Of a stretch of 64,000 nt of DNA, positions 32,400 to 44,980 are shown piece after piece. The stretch's first letter is position 1. Every line of letters starts with the position of its first letter. Below the pieces are notes generated by a model that was not told where the DNA came from, ran no database searches, and worked only from the letters and a program-made list of their open reading frames with translations. The translations under genes and the position numbers were made by a program. The DNA is from Symsagittifera roscoffensis (taxonomy: Eukaryota; Xenacoelomorpha; Acoela; Convolutidae). The stretch lies in assembly GCF_963678635.1 (NCBI RefSeq), contig NC_087064.1, forward strand, positions 25,152,189-25,216,188, read 5' to 3'.

Positions 32400-33430
32400 C
32401 CAGATCTTCTTTGTTCAGATTTGTTGCATTTCCTATTTTATACCCACGTAGTATTTGGATGTAAAGTTTCAAACCTTCAAATCGATGCAAGTTCACTATT
32501 GACTGAAACATTACCCGAACTAACCTATGACGTGTTTTTTTTCTAACTCATTCATCTTAGTCTGACTAGCTGTTCCGTAAAGTAGAACACCATATTGAAT
32601 TATTGGTTACACGCAACTTTTGTATGATCTGACTACTTGTTTTGAATTTAAAGTTTTTCTTATTTGGTTTTAATCCGAATAAACAACTTATTTTGTTTGA
32701 GTACTTCTATGTGCTCAGCAAAGTTAAATTCAAGATCTAAGTACATTCCTAAGTAATTAAAATTTGAAATATTTTGAATATAATCGCCGCTCATTTCGAA
32801 AATTATATATTTTTTGGTATTCTGGATTTTGTGAGATTAAAAAACTTAATTTTGTCAGTGTTCAGTGATAGCTTGTTTCCAATTAACCAATTGCTTGCGT
32901 CATGCACTTAAGCGTTTAGCGTTTCATTGTGCCGTTTGTTTATCAAAGCTGTGCCGTCCGCGTAAAGAACAGAAGGAAGATGGTTGCAATACAAATTAAT
33001 ATCATTTATGTAAATGATGAAGAGTAAGGGACCAAGGATAGAGCCGTGGGGAACTCCAAACTCATTTTTTTCATTTTCGGAAGTAAATGGCTCTATGAAA
33101 GTAAACTGACTTCTTTTGTTAAAATAGGATTTAAATAAGTCATTCACTCTCCATCTAACTTTGAAGTTATTTGAGTAAGATAGAAAGCTCAACTGTATCG
33201 AACGCTTTTTTAAATCCAAAAAAAATCACATCAACATTTTTGGATTTGTTTTCCCAGATGTCCCAAATGCTTTCAACAAGTGTATCAATAGTTACCAATT
33301 TTTGTCAGAAACTTAATTGATTTGGTGTAGGGAGATTGAAATTTTCGAGACAAGTAGTTATTCGATTATAAGGCAAACGCTCAAAAATTTTACTCATAGT
33401 AGGAAACACCAGTTTCTGCCCAAAACACGT
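32400..33430 (-). pseudogene. Dead non-LTR (LINE) reverse transcriptase fragment, unit A
   Basis: Read on the minus strand from about 33,410: MSKIFERLPYNRITTCLENF, then PTPNQLSF followed by a stop, KKAFDTVELS, then GVPHGSILGPLLFIIYINDI (about 33,060-33,000) and VLYADGTALINKR (about 32,975-32,937). These are the ordered motifs of a Jockey/CR1-like LINE palm, with the YADD box changed to YADG. Several frameshifts and stops occur. The thumb region continues toward 32,400 in decayed form. Confidence 0.85.
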
Positions 33431-33862
33431 TTTTCTCACTATGACTAGATACAAGACTCCCCAATGGACGAATAACCCTTTTCCCGCGGAAAACCAAATC
33501 TAGTTAATGGTAAAAATCTATGCCCCGCTATTTGAATTAAATAGTCGTAATTTGAACACCATCATCTGTGCCCTCTACATTAAAATCACTATCAACGATT
33601 TCAACTAAAAAAGCCAAAGCACCAAATAACTTATCTCACAAACCCTACAAATTATTAAACGTGATTAATTATAGATAGCAGAAACTAAAATCATCTCTTT
33701 GCAATCAAGTTTAGGTTAAAAACCTTACAACCCCTTCACACTAAATAATGCATTTGGACACCCAGCGAATTCAACGTTGGGCCGTACCTCAATTATTACT
33801 ACATGTAAATCTTCTGTTATCAGACAAACGTATAAACTACTGTCATACTTACTAATCATATT

Positions 33863-34110
33863 ACTGCTCCATAGGCCTTAAAAGGCAATCAGAACATTCA
33901 GGGACTCGCCCTAATACGAGCAGTCTTGTTATCATTTTTGCAAAAACGCCAATCATGCAAACAATTCCACCATTCTCTAAACTGGAAAAATATTGCGCAT
34001 CCCACAATTCTAAACGATTTCTCAAATTAGCCTAATTTAGAACAGGACAATCAGTTTGAATTCAGGTTTGATTGATAGCTTAGAGCTAAAAACCAGCCAA
34101 TATTCGCCAC
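33863..34110. repeat. Link between units A and B: 62-bp motif plus satellite tail
   Basis: 33,863-33,924 is a full 62-bp motif (two substitutions from the satellite version, GGCC and CAATCAG). 33,925-34,110 is the same tail as in the satellite units, ending AGCCAATATTCGCCAC. The satellite and the 4.5 kb units therefore share their junction DNA. Confidence 0.85.
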
Positions 34111-37100
34111 ATTGCTAGAGTATTTCATACCTCCGAGACCCTTCTGGAAACAGTTCTACTAGCTCCCAGCTAGCATGTGAATTAGGATGTCGAAGTTTTG
34201 ACAGCATAAAACAAAAGAGTACAAACTAAGGATGTGGTAAAACCAGAAGTTTTCCGAGCTCCCCTTGATCAGCGAAATACCTTATTTTGCCCAAAATATT
34301 CTGCCAATATTTAACCGCCAAAAGTTGTCACTTTTGAGCATAATTTGATTCTTTTGCGCCCTTACGCCAATATTTAACCGCCAAAAATTGTCACTTTTGA
34401 GCTTAATTTTATTCTTTTGCGCCCTTACGCCAATATTTAACATTTAACCGCCAAAAATTGTCACTTTTGAGCATAATTTGATTTTTTTTGCGCCCGTCGA
34501 AAGGGCCTGTGGAAAAAGTTTTGGTTTGGTGGACCAATATTAGGTATCCGTAAAGAGGTCAAAAAGTCGAGAGGAGTCTTTGGTCGGTAAAAAGGAGTTC
34601 AAGTTCTTGAACAAGGGAACGAATGCATCGCATCCATTTGAATCCACTCATAAGCATAGCTCCATCATTTTATAGTTGCAATAATATCTTTTGCATTTCC
34701 ATTGTAAGAAAAAGTTAAAGTAAATAAGAGAAGGCTGTGAAAACTTCATCATGTAAAATACGAAAAAAAGAAATTCCGTTTTCAAAAAAGGTCAAGATCA
34801 GCGTTTTGAACCCAGATGAAACCAACTAAGTTCTCATTAATTTGACTAAGGACTAAACTATTGCGGTAAAATAGAGGATTTTGTCCTAATTCCTTGTGGT
34901 ATGATTTAGGCCTGCTATAATTTGGAAAAAAAATCTGGTACGATGTCTGATTAGCTGAGCATACATTTTTGTAAGCCGACAGGCCAATCATCAGACAAAA
35001 ACACCGATATAATTCTAATCTGCTTGAATAAAAATTAAAGATGGACATGGAATAAATTTTGACAAACCATTATAAACGATTTTAAAATTTCGTTCGGCTG
35101 TCGCTTACCAGTCTTTGTTAATGAGAGAAAATCATAAGAATAAAAAAAATACCCATGATTTTGACAATGAAGATGTCAGTAAAAAATTCTCGAGAAAAAA
35201 TTTTTCACTGCTCATTTTATGGAATTAAATGTTTTTATTGGACCAATGGACCAACTTAAAAGACCAGTTTATTATTGGTTTTGGAAGCAGCCTCAAAGAC
35301 AGGCAATGTTTCTTTTTCTAATAGCAGATGAAAACTTTCAGGGTTCTTGCACTTGTTACGGGCATGGCCATCTCAAACTACTAGTTAGTTTTGGTCTTTT
35401 AGCTTGAAACGACAGGTTTGGTTTTTTTCTTGAACATAAGTACGTCAATTTTCAAATCACTATGCAGTATATAAATGCTCCAGTTCCATTTTGTGATAGC
35501 TCAAAAATAATAATTGCCGCGACACAACTCCAAGAACAATGCTTTGGTGCTGGTTTCGAGGAAAAATTGTTCTCGCTGTAGTTATTGTTTCTTCAGAATT
35601 TTCGACTTTTCGACTTTTTAACTAGCTGTTCTATTGAGTTTTTTCACCAACTGAGAAATATTTCTGCTCTGATCTCATATTCAAAAAGATATTTTTTTAC
35701 CTGTTATTTGGTTTTGGGAAGTTACAGTGTTTTAAAAATTGGCGATTTGGTTAATTTGGGACATAAATGCGCAAGAAGTTTTCAGTTTTTTTTCAATTCG
35801 CACGAAGTGAAACTTAATAATCTGGCTCAAAAATCCATCACATCATTAGTTTGTTTTTGCTAGTTTTGGAACACTTTGTCAAAAATTATAAAACTTAATT
35901 GAGACACCTGAAAGAACAGTTTACCCTTATGAGAACGGTGTGAGAGGCCACAAAAAAGTGGTTTGCCACCGCAAACTCCAGGACGACAGATTTTTTTTTT
36001 AATTTTCAAAGAAAAAGGCTGAATTTTTAAGCTCGGTGTGGTTTTTTGAACAGCCGTTTTGACAGAAACTTTTTAAGCCATCCTAAGAATATTCCTGCCC
36101 CAAGCTCAAAATAAAACAAAAATATTTTACCCAGTAACTTCCTGATGTGGTGGCGGGGGGGGGGGGTTGTCAAAGTCAAAATAAACGAAAGTCAATACGT
36201 ACAAATAACAAATAAATATTTTACCCCAGATCAATTAGATCACTTTCGAATCAGCAGAAAACTTTTAACTTATCCTCCCCATGTCAAGCTCACAACAAAT
36301 GCAAAAAAAATTTTAGCATCACTATATCAGTAATATGCCAAGGGGGTGCACAATTCTGGTTGCTAAAGTTTTCCAAAGGATTTCCTCCTTTGGTATAATT
36401 TTTTTACGACATTAATTTATGATTGATAAAAGTTTGAGAGGGCATCTTAGGTTATAGATTTCAAACGATCAAACAAAATCTGCCGAGGGATGCCTCAAAA
36501 AGCAGAACAGTTTGGAGTAAATCTCAAGTTATATAAGTGAAACTTTCGTTTATTGGTTATTTTAGAAAATTTTTTGTAAAAAAGAACGGACTCATGCCTC
36601 GACAAAAAACACAACGCTCAGCTCAATAACTTTAATTTAAACTCACAAAATTAAGCAGAAAAAATCAAACAACCCAGAATATAATTACCAAGAAAGTTAT
36701 GATGAAAATGGTCCCAATGTCCTTTGAAAGACAATTGATAAAAATTGGATAGATTTTTAAACTGAAACTGAATTTTTTAAGGATAGACCTAATTAGCAAA
36801 AAACTGAAAATTGAAAGATCAATTGTCAATGCGTTTTGGCTCGAGCTTAACTTTTTTGTTATCAAGTCAGACTACTAGCGAGTTTATCCAGATCTTCTTT
36901 GTTCAGATAAAAGTTTGTTGCATTTCCTATTTTATACCCACGTAATATTTTGATGTAAAGGGTTCAAACCTTCAAATTGATGTAAGTTCACTAATGAATC
37001 TAATTTATGTTGAAGAAAAATATTTTTATTGACTGAAACTAACCTATGACGTGTTTTTTTTAACTCAATTATCTAAGTCTGACTAGCTGTTCCGTAAAGT

Positions 37101-38535
37101 AGAACACCATATTGAATTATTGGTTTGACGCAACTTTTGTATGATCTGATTACTTCTTTTGAATTTAAAGTTTTTCTTAATTGGTTTTAATCCGAATAAA
37201 CAACTTAGTTGTTTTTTGAGTACTTCTATGTGCTCAGCAAAATTAAATTTAAGATCTTAGTACATTCCTAAGATATTAAAATTTGAAATATTTTGAATAT
37301 AATCGCCGCTCATTTCGAAACTTATATATTTTTTGGTTTTCTGGATTTTGTGAGATTAAAATTTTAACTTTGTCAGTGTTAAGTGATAACTTGTTTCCAA
37401 TTAATCAATAAAATGCGTCATGCATTTATGCGTTCAGCGTTTTATTTTGCCGTTTGTTTATCAGAGCTGTGTCGTCCGCGTAAAGAACAGAAGGAAGATG
37501 GTTGCAAAACAAATCAATATCATTTATGTAAATGATGAAGAGTAAGGGACCAAGGATAGAGCCGTGGGGAACTCCAAACTCATTTTTTTCATTTTCGGAA
37601 GTAAACTGACTTCTTTTGTTAAAATAGGATTTAAATAAGTCATTCACTCTCCATCTAACTTTGAAGTTATTTGAGTAAGATAGAAAGCTCAACTGTATCG
37701 AACGCTTTTTTAAATCCAAAAAAAATCACATCAACATTTTTGGATTTGTTTTCCCAGATGTCCCAAATGCTTTCAACAAGTGTATCAATAGTTACCAATT
37801 TTTGTCAGAAACATAATTGATTTGGTGTAAGGAGATTGAAATTTTCGAGACAAGTAGTTATTCGATTATAAGGCAAACGCTCAAAAATTTTACTCATAGT
37901 AGGAAACACCAGTTTCTGCCCAAAACACGTTTTTCTCACTATGACTAACTAGATACAAGACTCCCCAATGGACGAATAACCCTTTTCCCGTAGAAAATCA
38001 AATCTAGTTAATGATCAAAATCTATGCCCTGCTATTTGAATTAAATAGTCGTAACTTGAACACCATCATCTGTGCCCTCTACATTAAAATCACTACAACA
38101 ATTTCAACTAAAAAAGCTATAGCACTAAATAACTTATCTCACAAACACTGCAAATTATTAAACGTGATTAATGATAGATAGCAGAAACTAAAATCATCTC
38201 TTTGCAATCAAGTTTAGGTTAAAAACCTTACAACCCCTTCACACTAAATAATGCACATGGACACCCAGCGAATTCAACGTTGGGCCGTACCTCAATTATT
38301 ACTACATGTAAATCTTCTGTTATCAGACAAATGTATAAACTACCTGGTTTTAATAAACGTCAGTTCTCATCCACAATGTAACCACATCCCCCACTTTTGA
38401 AAATACCTCAAAATTGCATCACAAATACTTTCAATAGCCCACAACGATTGTGATGAAGATTAAAAAAACGAAGATTGAAAAATCAGTTTAAATATTGTTT
38501 GGTTCAGTATCAAGTTTTATTCAAAAGCACAAAAG
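34111..38535. repeat. 4.5 kb tandem unit B
   Basis: Homologous to unit A in the same order: 63-bp repeats (34,302-34,497), the frame at 35,219-35,407 matching the A counterpart, a G12 tract at 36,155-36,166, and the LINE fragment at 36,880-37,930. It extends about 190 bp further right than unit A, through CTGGTTTTAATAAACGTC. Its small differences from A (single bases and short indels) are spread throughout. Confidence 0.9.
36880..37930 (-). pseudogene. Dead LINE reverse transcriptase fragment, unit B
   Basis: Same motif order as in unit A. The catalytic box at about 37,460 reads LYADDTALINKR, so the second aspartate is intact here. An 18-bp deletion removes part of the segment before TSENEKNEFGVPHG. 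The internal stop after PNQL-F is in the same place as in A and C. Confidence 0.85.
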
Positions 38536-38539
38536 CCCT

Positions 38540-38737
38540 AATACGAGCAGTCTTGTTACCATTTTTACAAAAACGCCAATCATACAAACAACTCCACCAT
38601 TCTCTTAACTGGAAAAATAATACGAATCCCACAATTCTAAACAATTTCTCAAAACCGCCTAATTTAGAACAGGACAATCAGTTTGAATTCAGGTTTGATT
38701 GATAGCTTAGAGCTAAAAACCAGCCAATATTCGCCAC
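38540..38737. repeat. Link between units B and C: truncated 62-bp motif plus satellite tail
   Basis: Only the right part of the 62-bp motif survives (CCTAATACGAGCAGTCTTG at about 38,537), followed by the same tail as at 33,925-34,110 with more substitutions. Confidence 0.8.
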
Positions 38738-41700
38738 ATTGCTAGAGTATTTCATACCTCCGAGACCCTTCTGGAAACAGTTCTACTAGCTCCTAGCTAG
38801 CATGTGAATTAGGATGTCAAAGTAATGACAGCATAAAACAAAAGTGTAGAAACTAAGGATGTAGTAAAACAAGAAGTTTTCCGAGTTCCCCTTGATCATC
38901 GAAATACCCTATTTTGCCCAAATTATTCTGCCAATTTTTAACCGCCAAAAATTGTCTTTTTTGAGATAATTTGATTCTTTTGCGCCCTTACGCCAATATT
39001 TAACCGCCCAAAAATTGTCAATTTTGAGCATAATTTGATTCTTTTGCGCTCTTACGCCAATATTTAACCGCCAAAAATTGTCACTTTTGAGCATAATTTA
39101 ATTCTTTTACGCCCGTCAAAAGGGCCCGTGGAAAAAGTTTGACTTAGTGGACCAATATTAGATGTCCGTAAAGAGGTCAAAAAGTCGAGAGGAGTCTTTG
39201 GTCGGTAAAAAGGAGTTCAAGTTCTTGAAGAAGGGAACGAATGCATCGCATCCTAACCCCCTCTTCTTAACTCTAAGCTTTGAATCCACTCATAAGCATA
39301 GCCCCATCATTTTATAGTTGCAATAAATTCTTTTGCATTTCCATTGTAAGAAAAAGTTATAGTAAATAAGAGAAAGCAGTGAAAACTTCATCATTAAAAA
39401 TACCAAAAAACCGCAATAGTTTAACCGCAATAGTTTAGTCCTTAGTCAATTAATGAGAACTTAGTTGGTTTCAACTGGGTTCAAAACGCTGATCTTGACC
39501 TTTTTTGAAAACGGAATTTGTTTTAAAATTTCGTTCGGCTGTCGCTTACCAGTCTTTGTTAATGAGAGAAAATTATATGAATCAAAAAAATATATCCATG
39601 ATTTTGACAATGAAGATGTCAGTAAAAACTCTTGAGAAAAAATTGTTCACAGCTAATTTTATCGAATTAAATGTTTTCAATGGACCAATGGACCAATTTA
39701 AAAGATCAATTTATTATTGATTTTGGAAGCAGCCTCAAAGACAGGCAATGTTTCTTTATCTAATAGCAGATGAAAATTTTCAGAGTCTTGCACTTGTTAC
39801 GGGCAGAGACATCTCAAACTACTAGTTAGTTTTGAACTTTTAGCTTGAAACGACAGGTTTGGTTTTTTTTCTTGAACATAAGTACGTCAATATTCAAATC
39901 ACTATGCAGTATATAAATGCTCTAGTTCCATTTTGTGATAGCTCAAAAATAATGTTTGCCGCTACACAACTCCAAGAACAATGCTTTGGTGCTGGTTTCG
40001 AGGAAAACTTGTTCTCGCTGTAGTTATTGTTTCTTCAGAATTTTCGACTTTTCGACTTTTTAACTAGCTGTTCTATTGAGTTTTTTCACCAACTGAGAAA
40101 TATTGCTGCTCTGATCTCATATTCAAAAAGATATTTTTTTACCTGTTATTTGGTTTTGGGAAGTTACAGTGTTTTAAAAATTGGCGATTTGGTTAATTTG
40201 GGACATAAATGCGCAAGAAATTTTCAGTTTTTTTCAATTCGCACGAAGTGAAACTTAATAATCTGGCTCAAAAATCCATCACATCATTATTTTGTTTTCG
40301 CTACTTTTGGAACATTTTGTCAAAAATTATAAAACCTAATTGAGACACCTGAAAGAACAGTTTACCCTTATGAGAACGGTGTGAGAGGCCACAAAAAAGT
40401 GGTTTGCCACCGCAAACTCCAGGACGACAGATTTTTTTTTAATTTTCAAAGAAAAAGGCTGAATTTTTAAGCTCGGTGTGGTTTTTTGAACAGCCGTTTT
40501 GACAGAAACTTTTTGAGCCATCCTAAGAATATTCTTGCCCCAAGCTCAAAATAAAAAAAAAAGATTTTACCCAGTAACTTCCTGAGGTGGTGGCGGGGGG
40601 GGGTTGTCAAAGTCAAAATAAACGAAAGTCAATACGTACAAATAACAAATAAATATTTTACCCCAGATCAATTCGATCACACTCGAATCAGCAGAAAACT
40701 TTTAACTTATCCTCCCCATGTCAAGCTCACAACAAATGCAAAAATTTTAGCATCACTATATCAGTAATGTGCCAAGGGGGGCTCAATTCTGGTTCCTCCT
40801 TTGATAAAATTTTTGTACGACATTAACTTATGATTGATAAAAGTTTGAGAGGGCATCTTAGGTTAAAGAATTCAAACGATCAAACATAATCCTCCGAGGG
40901 ATGCCTCAAAAAGCAGAACAGTTTGGAGTGAATCTCAAGTTTTATAAGTGAAACTTTCGTTTATTGGTTATTATAGAAAATTTTTTGTAAAAGAGAACGG
41001 ACTCATGCCTCGATAAAAAACACAACGATCAGCTCAATATCTTTAATTTAAACTCACAAAATTTAGCAGAAAAAATCAAACAACCCAGAATATAATTACC
41101 AAGAAAGTTATGATGAAAATGGTTCCAACTGCCCCTTTGAAAGACAATTGATAAAAATTGGATCGATTTTTAAATTGAAACTGAATTTTTTAATGATAGA
41201 CCTAATCCGCAAAAAATGAAAATTAAAAGATCAATTGTTAATGCGTTTTGGCTCGAGCTTAACTTTTTCGTTAACAAGTCAGACTATTAGCGAGCTTATC
41301 CAGATCTTCTTTGTTCAGATAAAAGTTTGTTGCATTTCCTTTTTTATACCCACGTAATATTTTGATGTAAAGGGTTCAAACCTTCAAATTGATGTAAGTT
41401 CACTAATGAATCTAATTTATGTTGAATAATAATGTTTTTATTGACTGAAACAATACCCGAACTAACATATGACGTGTTTTTTTTAACTCAATTATCTTAG
41501 TCTGACTAGCTGTTCCGTAAAGTAGAACACCATATTGAATTATTGGTTAGACGCAACTTTTGTATGATCTGATTACTTCTTTTGAATTTAAAGTTTTTCT
41601 TAATTGGTATTAATCCGAATAAACGACTTAGTTGTTTTTTGAGTACTTCTAAGTGCTCAGCAAAGTTAAATTTAATATCTAAGTACAGTCCTAGGTAATT

Positions 41701-42970
41701 TAAAATTGAAACATTTTGAATATAATCGCCGCTCATTTTGAAATTTATGTGTTTTTGGTATTCTGGATTTTGTGAGATTAAAAAACTTAACTTTGTCAGT
41801 GTTAAGTGATAGCTTGTTTCCAATTAACCAATTGCTTGCGTCATGCATTTAAGCGTTCAGCATTTCATTGTGCCGTTTGTTTATCAAAGCTGTGCCGTCC
41901 GCGTAAAGAACAGAAGGAAGATGGTTGCAATACAAATCAATATCATTTATGTAAATGATGAAGAGTAAGGGACCAAGGATAGAGCCTTGGGTAACTCCAA
42001 ACTCATTTTTTTCATTTTCCGAAGTAAATGGCTCTATGAAAGTAAACTGACTTCTTTTGTTAAAATAGGATTTAAATAAGTCATTCACTCTCCATCTAAC
42101 TTTGAAGTTATTTGAGTAAGATAGAAAGCTCAACTGTATCGAACGCTTTTTTCAATCCAAAACAAAACACATCAACATTTTTGGATTTGTTTTCCCAGAT
42201 GTCCCAAATGTTTTCAACAAGTGTATCAATAGTTCCCAATTTATGTCAGAAACTTAATTGATTTGGTGTAAGGAGATTGAAATTTTCGAGACAAGTAGTT
42301 ATTCGATTATAGAGCAAACGCTCAAAAACTTTACTCATAGTAGGAAACACCAGTTTCTTCCCAAAACACGTTTTTCTCACTATGACTAACTAGATACAAG
42401 ACTCCCCAATGGACGAATAACCCTTTTCCCGTAGAAAACCAAATCTAGTTAATGGTCAAAATCTATGCCCCGCTATTTGAATTAAATAGTCGTAATTTGA
42501 ACACCATCATCTGTGCCCTCCACATTAAAATCACTATCAACGATTTCAACTAAAAAAGCTATAGCACCAAATAACTTATCTCACAAACACTACAAATTAT
42601 TAAACGTGATTAATGATAGATAGCAGAAACTAAAATCATCTCTTTGCAATCAAGTTTAGGTTAAAAACCTTACAACCCCTTCACACTAAATAATGCACAT
42701 GGACACCCAGCGAGTTCAACGTTGGGCCGTACCTCAATTATTACTTTATGTAAATCTTCTGTTATCAGACAAATGTATAAACTACCTGGTTTTAATAAAC
42801 TTCAGTTCTCATCCACAATGTAACCACATCCCCCACTTTTGAAAATAACTCAAAACTGCATCACAAATACATTTTATAGCCCACAACGATTGTGATGAAG
42901 ATTAAAAAAACCTCCATGAAAAGCAATTTAATTATTGTTTGGTGCAGTATCAAGTTTTATTCAAAAGCAC
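38738..42970. repeat. 4.5 kb tandem unit C
   Basis: Homologous to A and B, but it carries a local rearrangement at 39,410-39,520 (segment inverted, adjacent DNA of roughly 200 bp missing) and a G9 tract at 40,595-40,603. Ends at about 42,970, after TATTCAAAAGCACG, where unique DNA begins. Confidence 0.9.
41290..42350 (-). pseudogene. Dead LINE reverse transcriptase fragment, unit C
   Basis: The palm frame 42,133-41,849 has GVTQGSILGPLLFIIYINDI and VLYADGTALINKR (YADG as in A). The next frame, 41,823-41,506, is the best preserved thumb and connection region of the three units (SILNYLGLYLDIKFNFAEHL, then LKKQLSRLFGLIPI), as expected downstream of a LINE palm. A frameshift separates them. Confidence 0.85.
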
Positions 42971-44598
42971 GATTGGCAACAGTCACAGGATGGAAACTAA
43001 CAGGAGCTATTTCACAAAAAAAACCTCATAGCTCACAATACTGAAAAAAAAGCAGGCTATATAACCAATTTCTTTTTACCGAAATAACAAGAAATGTTTG
43101 CTAAACTTCAACCTCAACGCATTGAAAATGATCTGAGATGTTCACTGTTCTAAAAAAAATTATACTTGGGGTTGCTTTTCCTAATTTTATAAGTTTTAAA
43201 TTATACTCAATTGAAACTATTCGACATGGTTGTCTCATATGTATAAACTAAAACTAAAACAAAGGCTGACCTTTTTTTTTCTACGGATTTGTTTTTCTGC
43301 TTAGCATGTGTGAAAAGTAGAAGATAGCCAACCAACAGTTGCTTTTGAGCTGAAGAATTTTTTTTTACAATTAATGCATTTTCGATACAAGCAAACAATA
43401 TAAGAAAACTGGATCGATAATTAAATTTCGACAATTAAATCTGGATCGATAATTAAATTTGAAAATGGGGAGGAACTTTGTATTCGGGTGTTTTAGCTTT
43501 TTCTTTTTGTTTTTGTCCCAAAATCAGCTACCACAAATAATCATTGGACAGGATTGCGTGATATATCATATTAAAGCCCTTTCAGTCGATAATCGAACCA
43601 CTTTCAAAAGTTTTACCAGTGTCGAGAAAAACTGGTTCGAAATTTTTGATTTTTTTTGTCTTAAGTCGAGTAAATAAAGCAAGCGAGCAGTCTTTTTTGT
43701 TTTTTTGGCAAAATCAGCTATCACAAATAATCATCGAACTGGGTTGACTGATAAATCATATTAAAGCCCTTTCGGTCGGAACGACATCAAAAAATTTTCC
43801 CGTTGTCGAGAAAAAACTGGTTTGAAAATTTTGATTTTTCGTCTAATTTAGAGCGAGTGAGCAGGCTTACATTAGCTTATTTATGCTTAATTTAAGCCTT
43901 GAAAATTTAGTTTTTCTCTAATGAAGTTATTTTTCGGAGTTTTTAGCTTCATCTTAAGAATCAAAAATTTCAAAAATTTGGGAAAAAAACTTGGAAGTTT
44001 TGTAGAAAAAAAGTTTTTAATTTTTTTTCGTGTTATTTGCCTTCAAAAAATTTTTTTTCCGATTTGCATATTTTACATGACTGACAAAAATGTCTAACCT
44101 CTACGTTTTGGCTCAGATTCCTTTGCCAAAAAAACTATTTTAATTGGAAAAAGAAATTTGTGGTATTTTTTAAGACTGGTCGGAACATTCCGTGCTACTT
44201 GCGCAGTAACCGGTTATCTTTTTCACATTGCAATCTAAGAGAAACAATCGGCTTTTAAAAACAAAAAGCCGACCGTATAGAAATTAATTTTTTGTAGCTT
44301 TTGCGTCCGGGATTACCTGGGCGCAGGAACGCTATTTAAGTCACGACCATCGCAACTCAAAACAGTTCACAATCTCTGCAAGTCATAATAGAAAGCCGCG
44401 ACCGAGGAACTTTGGTGCAAATTAGCGCAATCCAAAAATGATCATTGGTAATTTTGTGCAACCAAGAAAACTCTGCGCGACTCAAACGAGATAAATCGCA
44501 ATTCTGAGCAACCAAAACTGTTCGTCATGAATTTGCACGGCTTAAAAAAATTAAATCGAAGCCATTTAGTTTTGACTTAGGTTTTTTGTCTGATATTC
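42971..44598. other. Intervening DNA with two short duplications, no gene
   Basis: GGATCGATAATTAAATTT recurs at about 43,410 and 43,442. A unit of about 190 bp is duplicated at roughly 43,505-43,695 and 43,698-43,875 (both contain AAATCAGCTA(C/T)CACAAATAATCAT and CATATTAAAGCCCTTTC). The frames at 43,207-43,434 (minus) and 43,459-43,677 (plus) lie in this repeat DNA and show no domain. Confidence 0.6.
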
Positions 44599-44602
44599 TT
44601 AG

Positions 44603-44855
44603 TGATATAGGGACCAGTTTTGAGTTTATGTAAGTGCTATCAATTCTTCTAGATAGACACCAATTTGAGTTTATGTCAGTGCTATCAATTCTTCTTTCTG
44701 TCTGGGGACCTGCTGTCTTGACCTTGCGATCTCTAATGTCCGATGGGATCTGAAATAAAAGAGTGCAGTAAGATTTCGATTTGATGCCTAACAGTTTGCC
44801 TACAATAAAACTTATTAACAACCTTTTTGAATTTCCAAGCTTACGACTTTTAACA
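44603..44855 (+). repeat. 5' LTR of the Gypsy-type element
   Basis: 253 bp. It contains an internal duplication of about 38-50 bp (TTTGAGTTTATGTAAGTGCT and its second copy) and two AATAAA-type signals near 44,753 and 44,804. The 98-codon minus-strand frame over it is an artefact. Confidence 0.92.
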
Positions 44856-44875
44856 TGGCGCAGCCAGCAGAGAAA
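44856..44875 (+). promoter_or_regulatory. Candidate primer-binding site
   Basis: TGGCGCAGCCAGCAGAG begins at the base after the LTR's final CA. TGG is what pairs with a tRNA 3' CCA end. I did not match it to a specific tRNA. Confidence 0.5.
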
Positions 44876-44980
44876 AAATGAGGCGGGAAAAATCCATTAA
44901 ATATAGTAGCATTTCGGGAAACACGAACGCCGGAACCTCCAGTATATTGGGAGGAGTGGATAATTAAATTTCACTGGGGG

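Larger units (their letters stand above)
29627..33843. repeat. 4.5 kb tandem unit A
   Basis: This starts ATTGCTAGAGTATTTCATAC directly after satellite unit 5 and is followed by two homologous units (B from 34,111, C from 38,738), spaced 4,484 and 4,627 bp. Contents in order: 63-bp repeats (29,818-30,010), a stretch with a 97-codon plus-strand frame (30,630-30,923) without known domain, a poly-G site near 31,670, and the minus-strand LINE remnant (32,400-33,430). The right end stops at about 33,843, some 190 bp short of units B and C. Confidence 0.9.

Noticed and set aside
44525-44821. 98-codon minus-strand frame in the LTR (also at 50,889-51,116)
   Set aside because: Lies wholly in the LTR and is antisense; its presence at both ends follows from LTR duplication.
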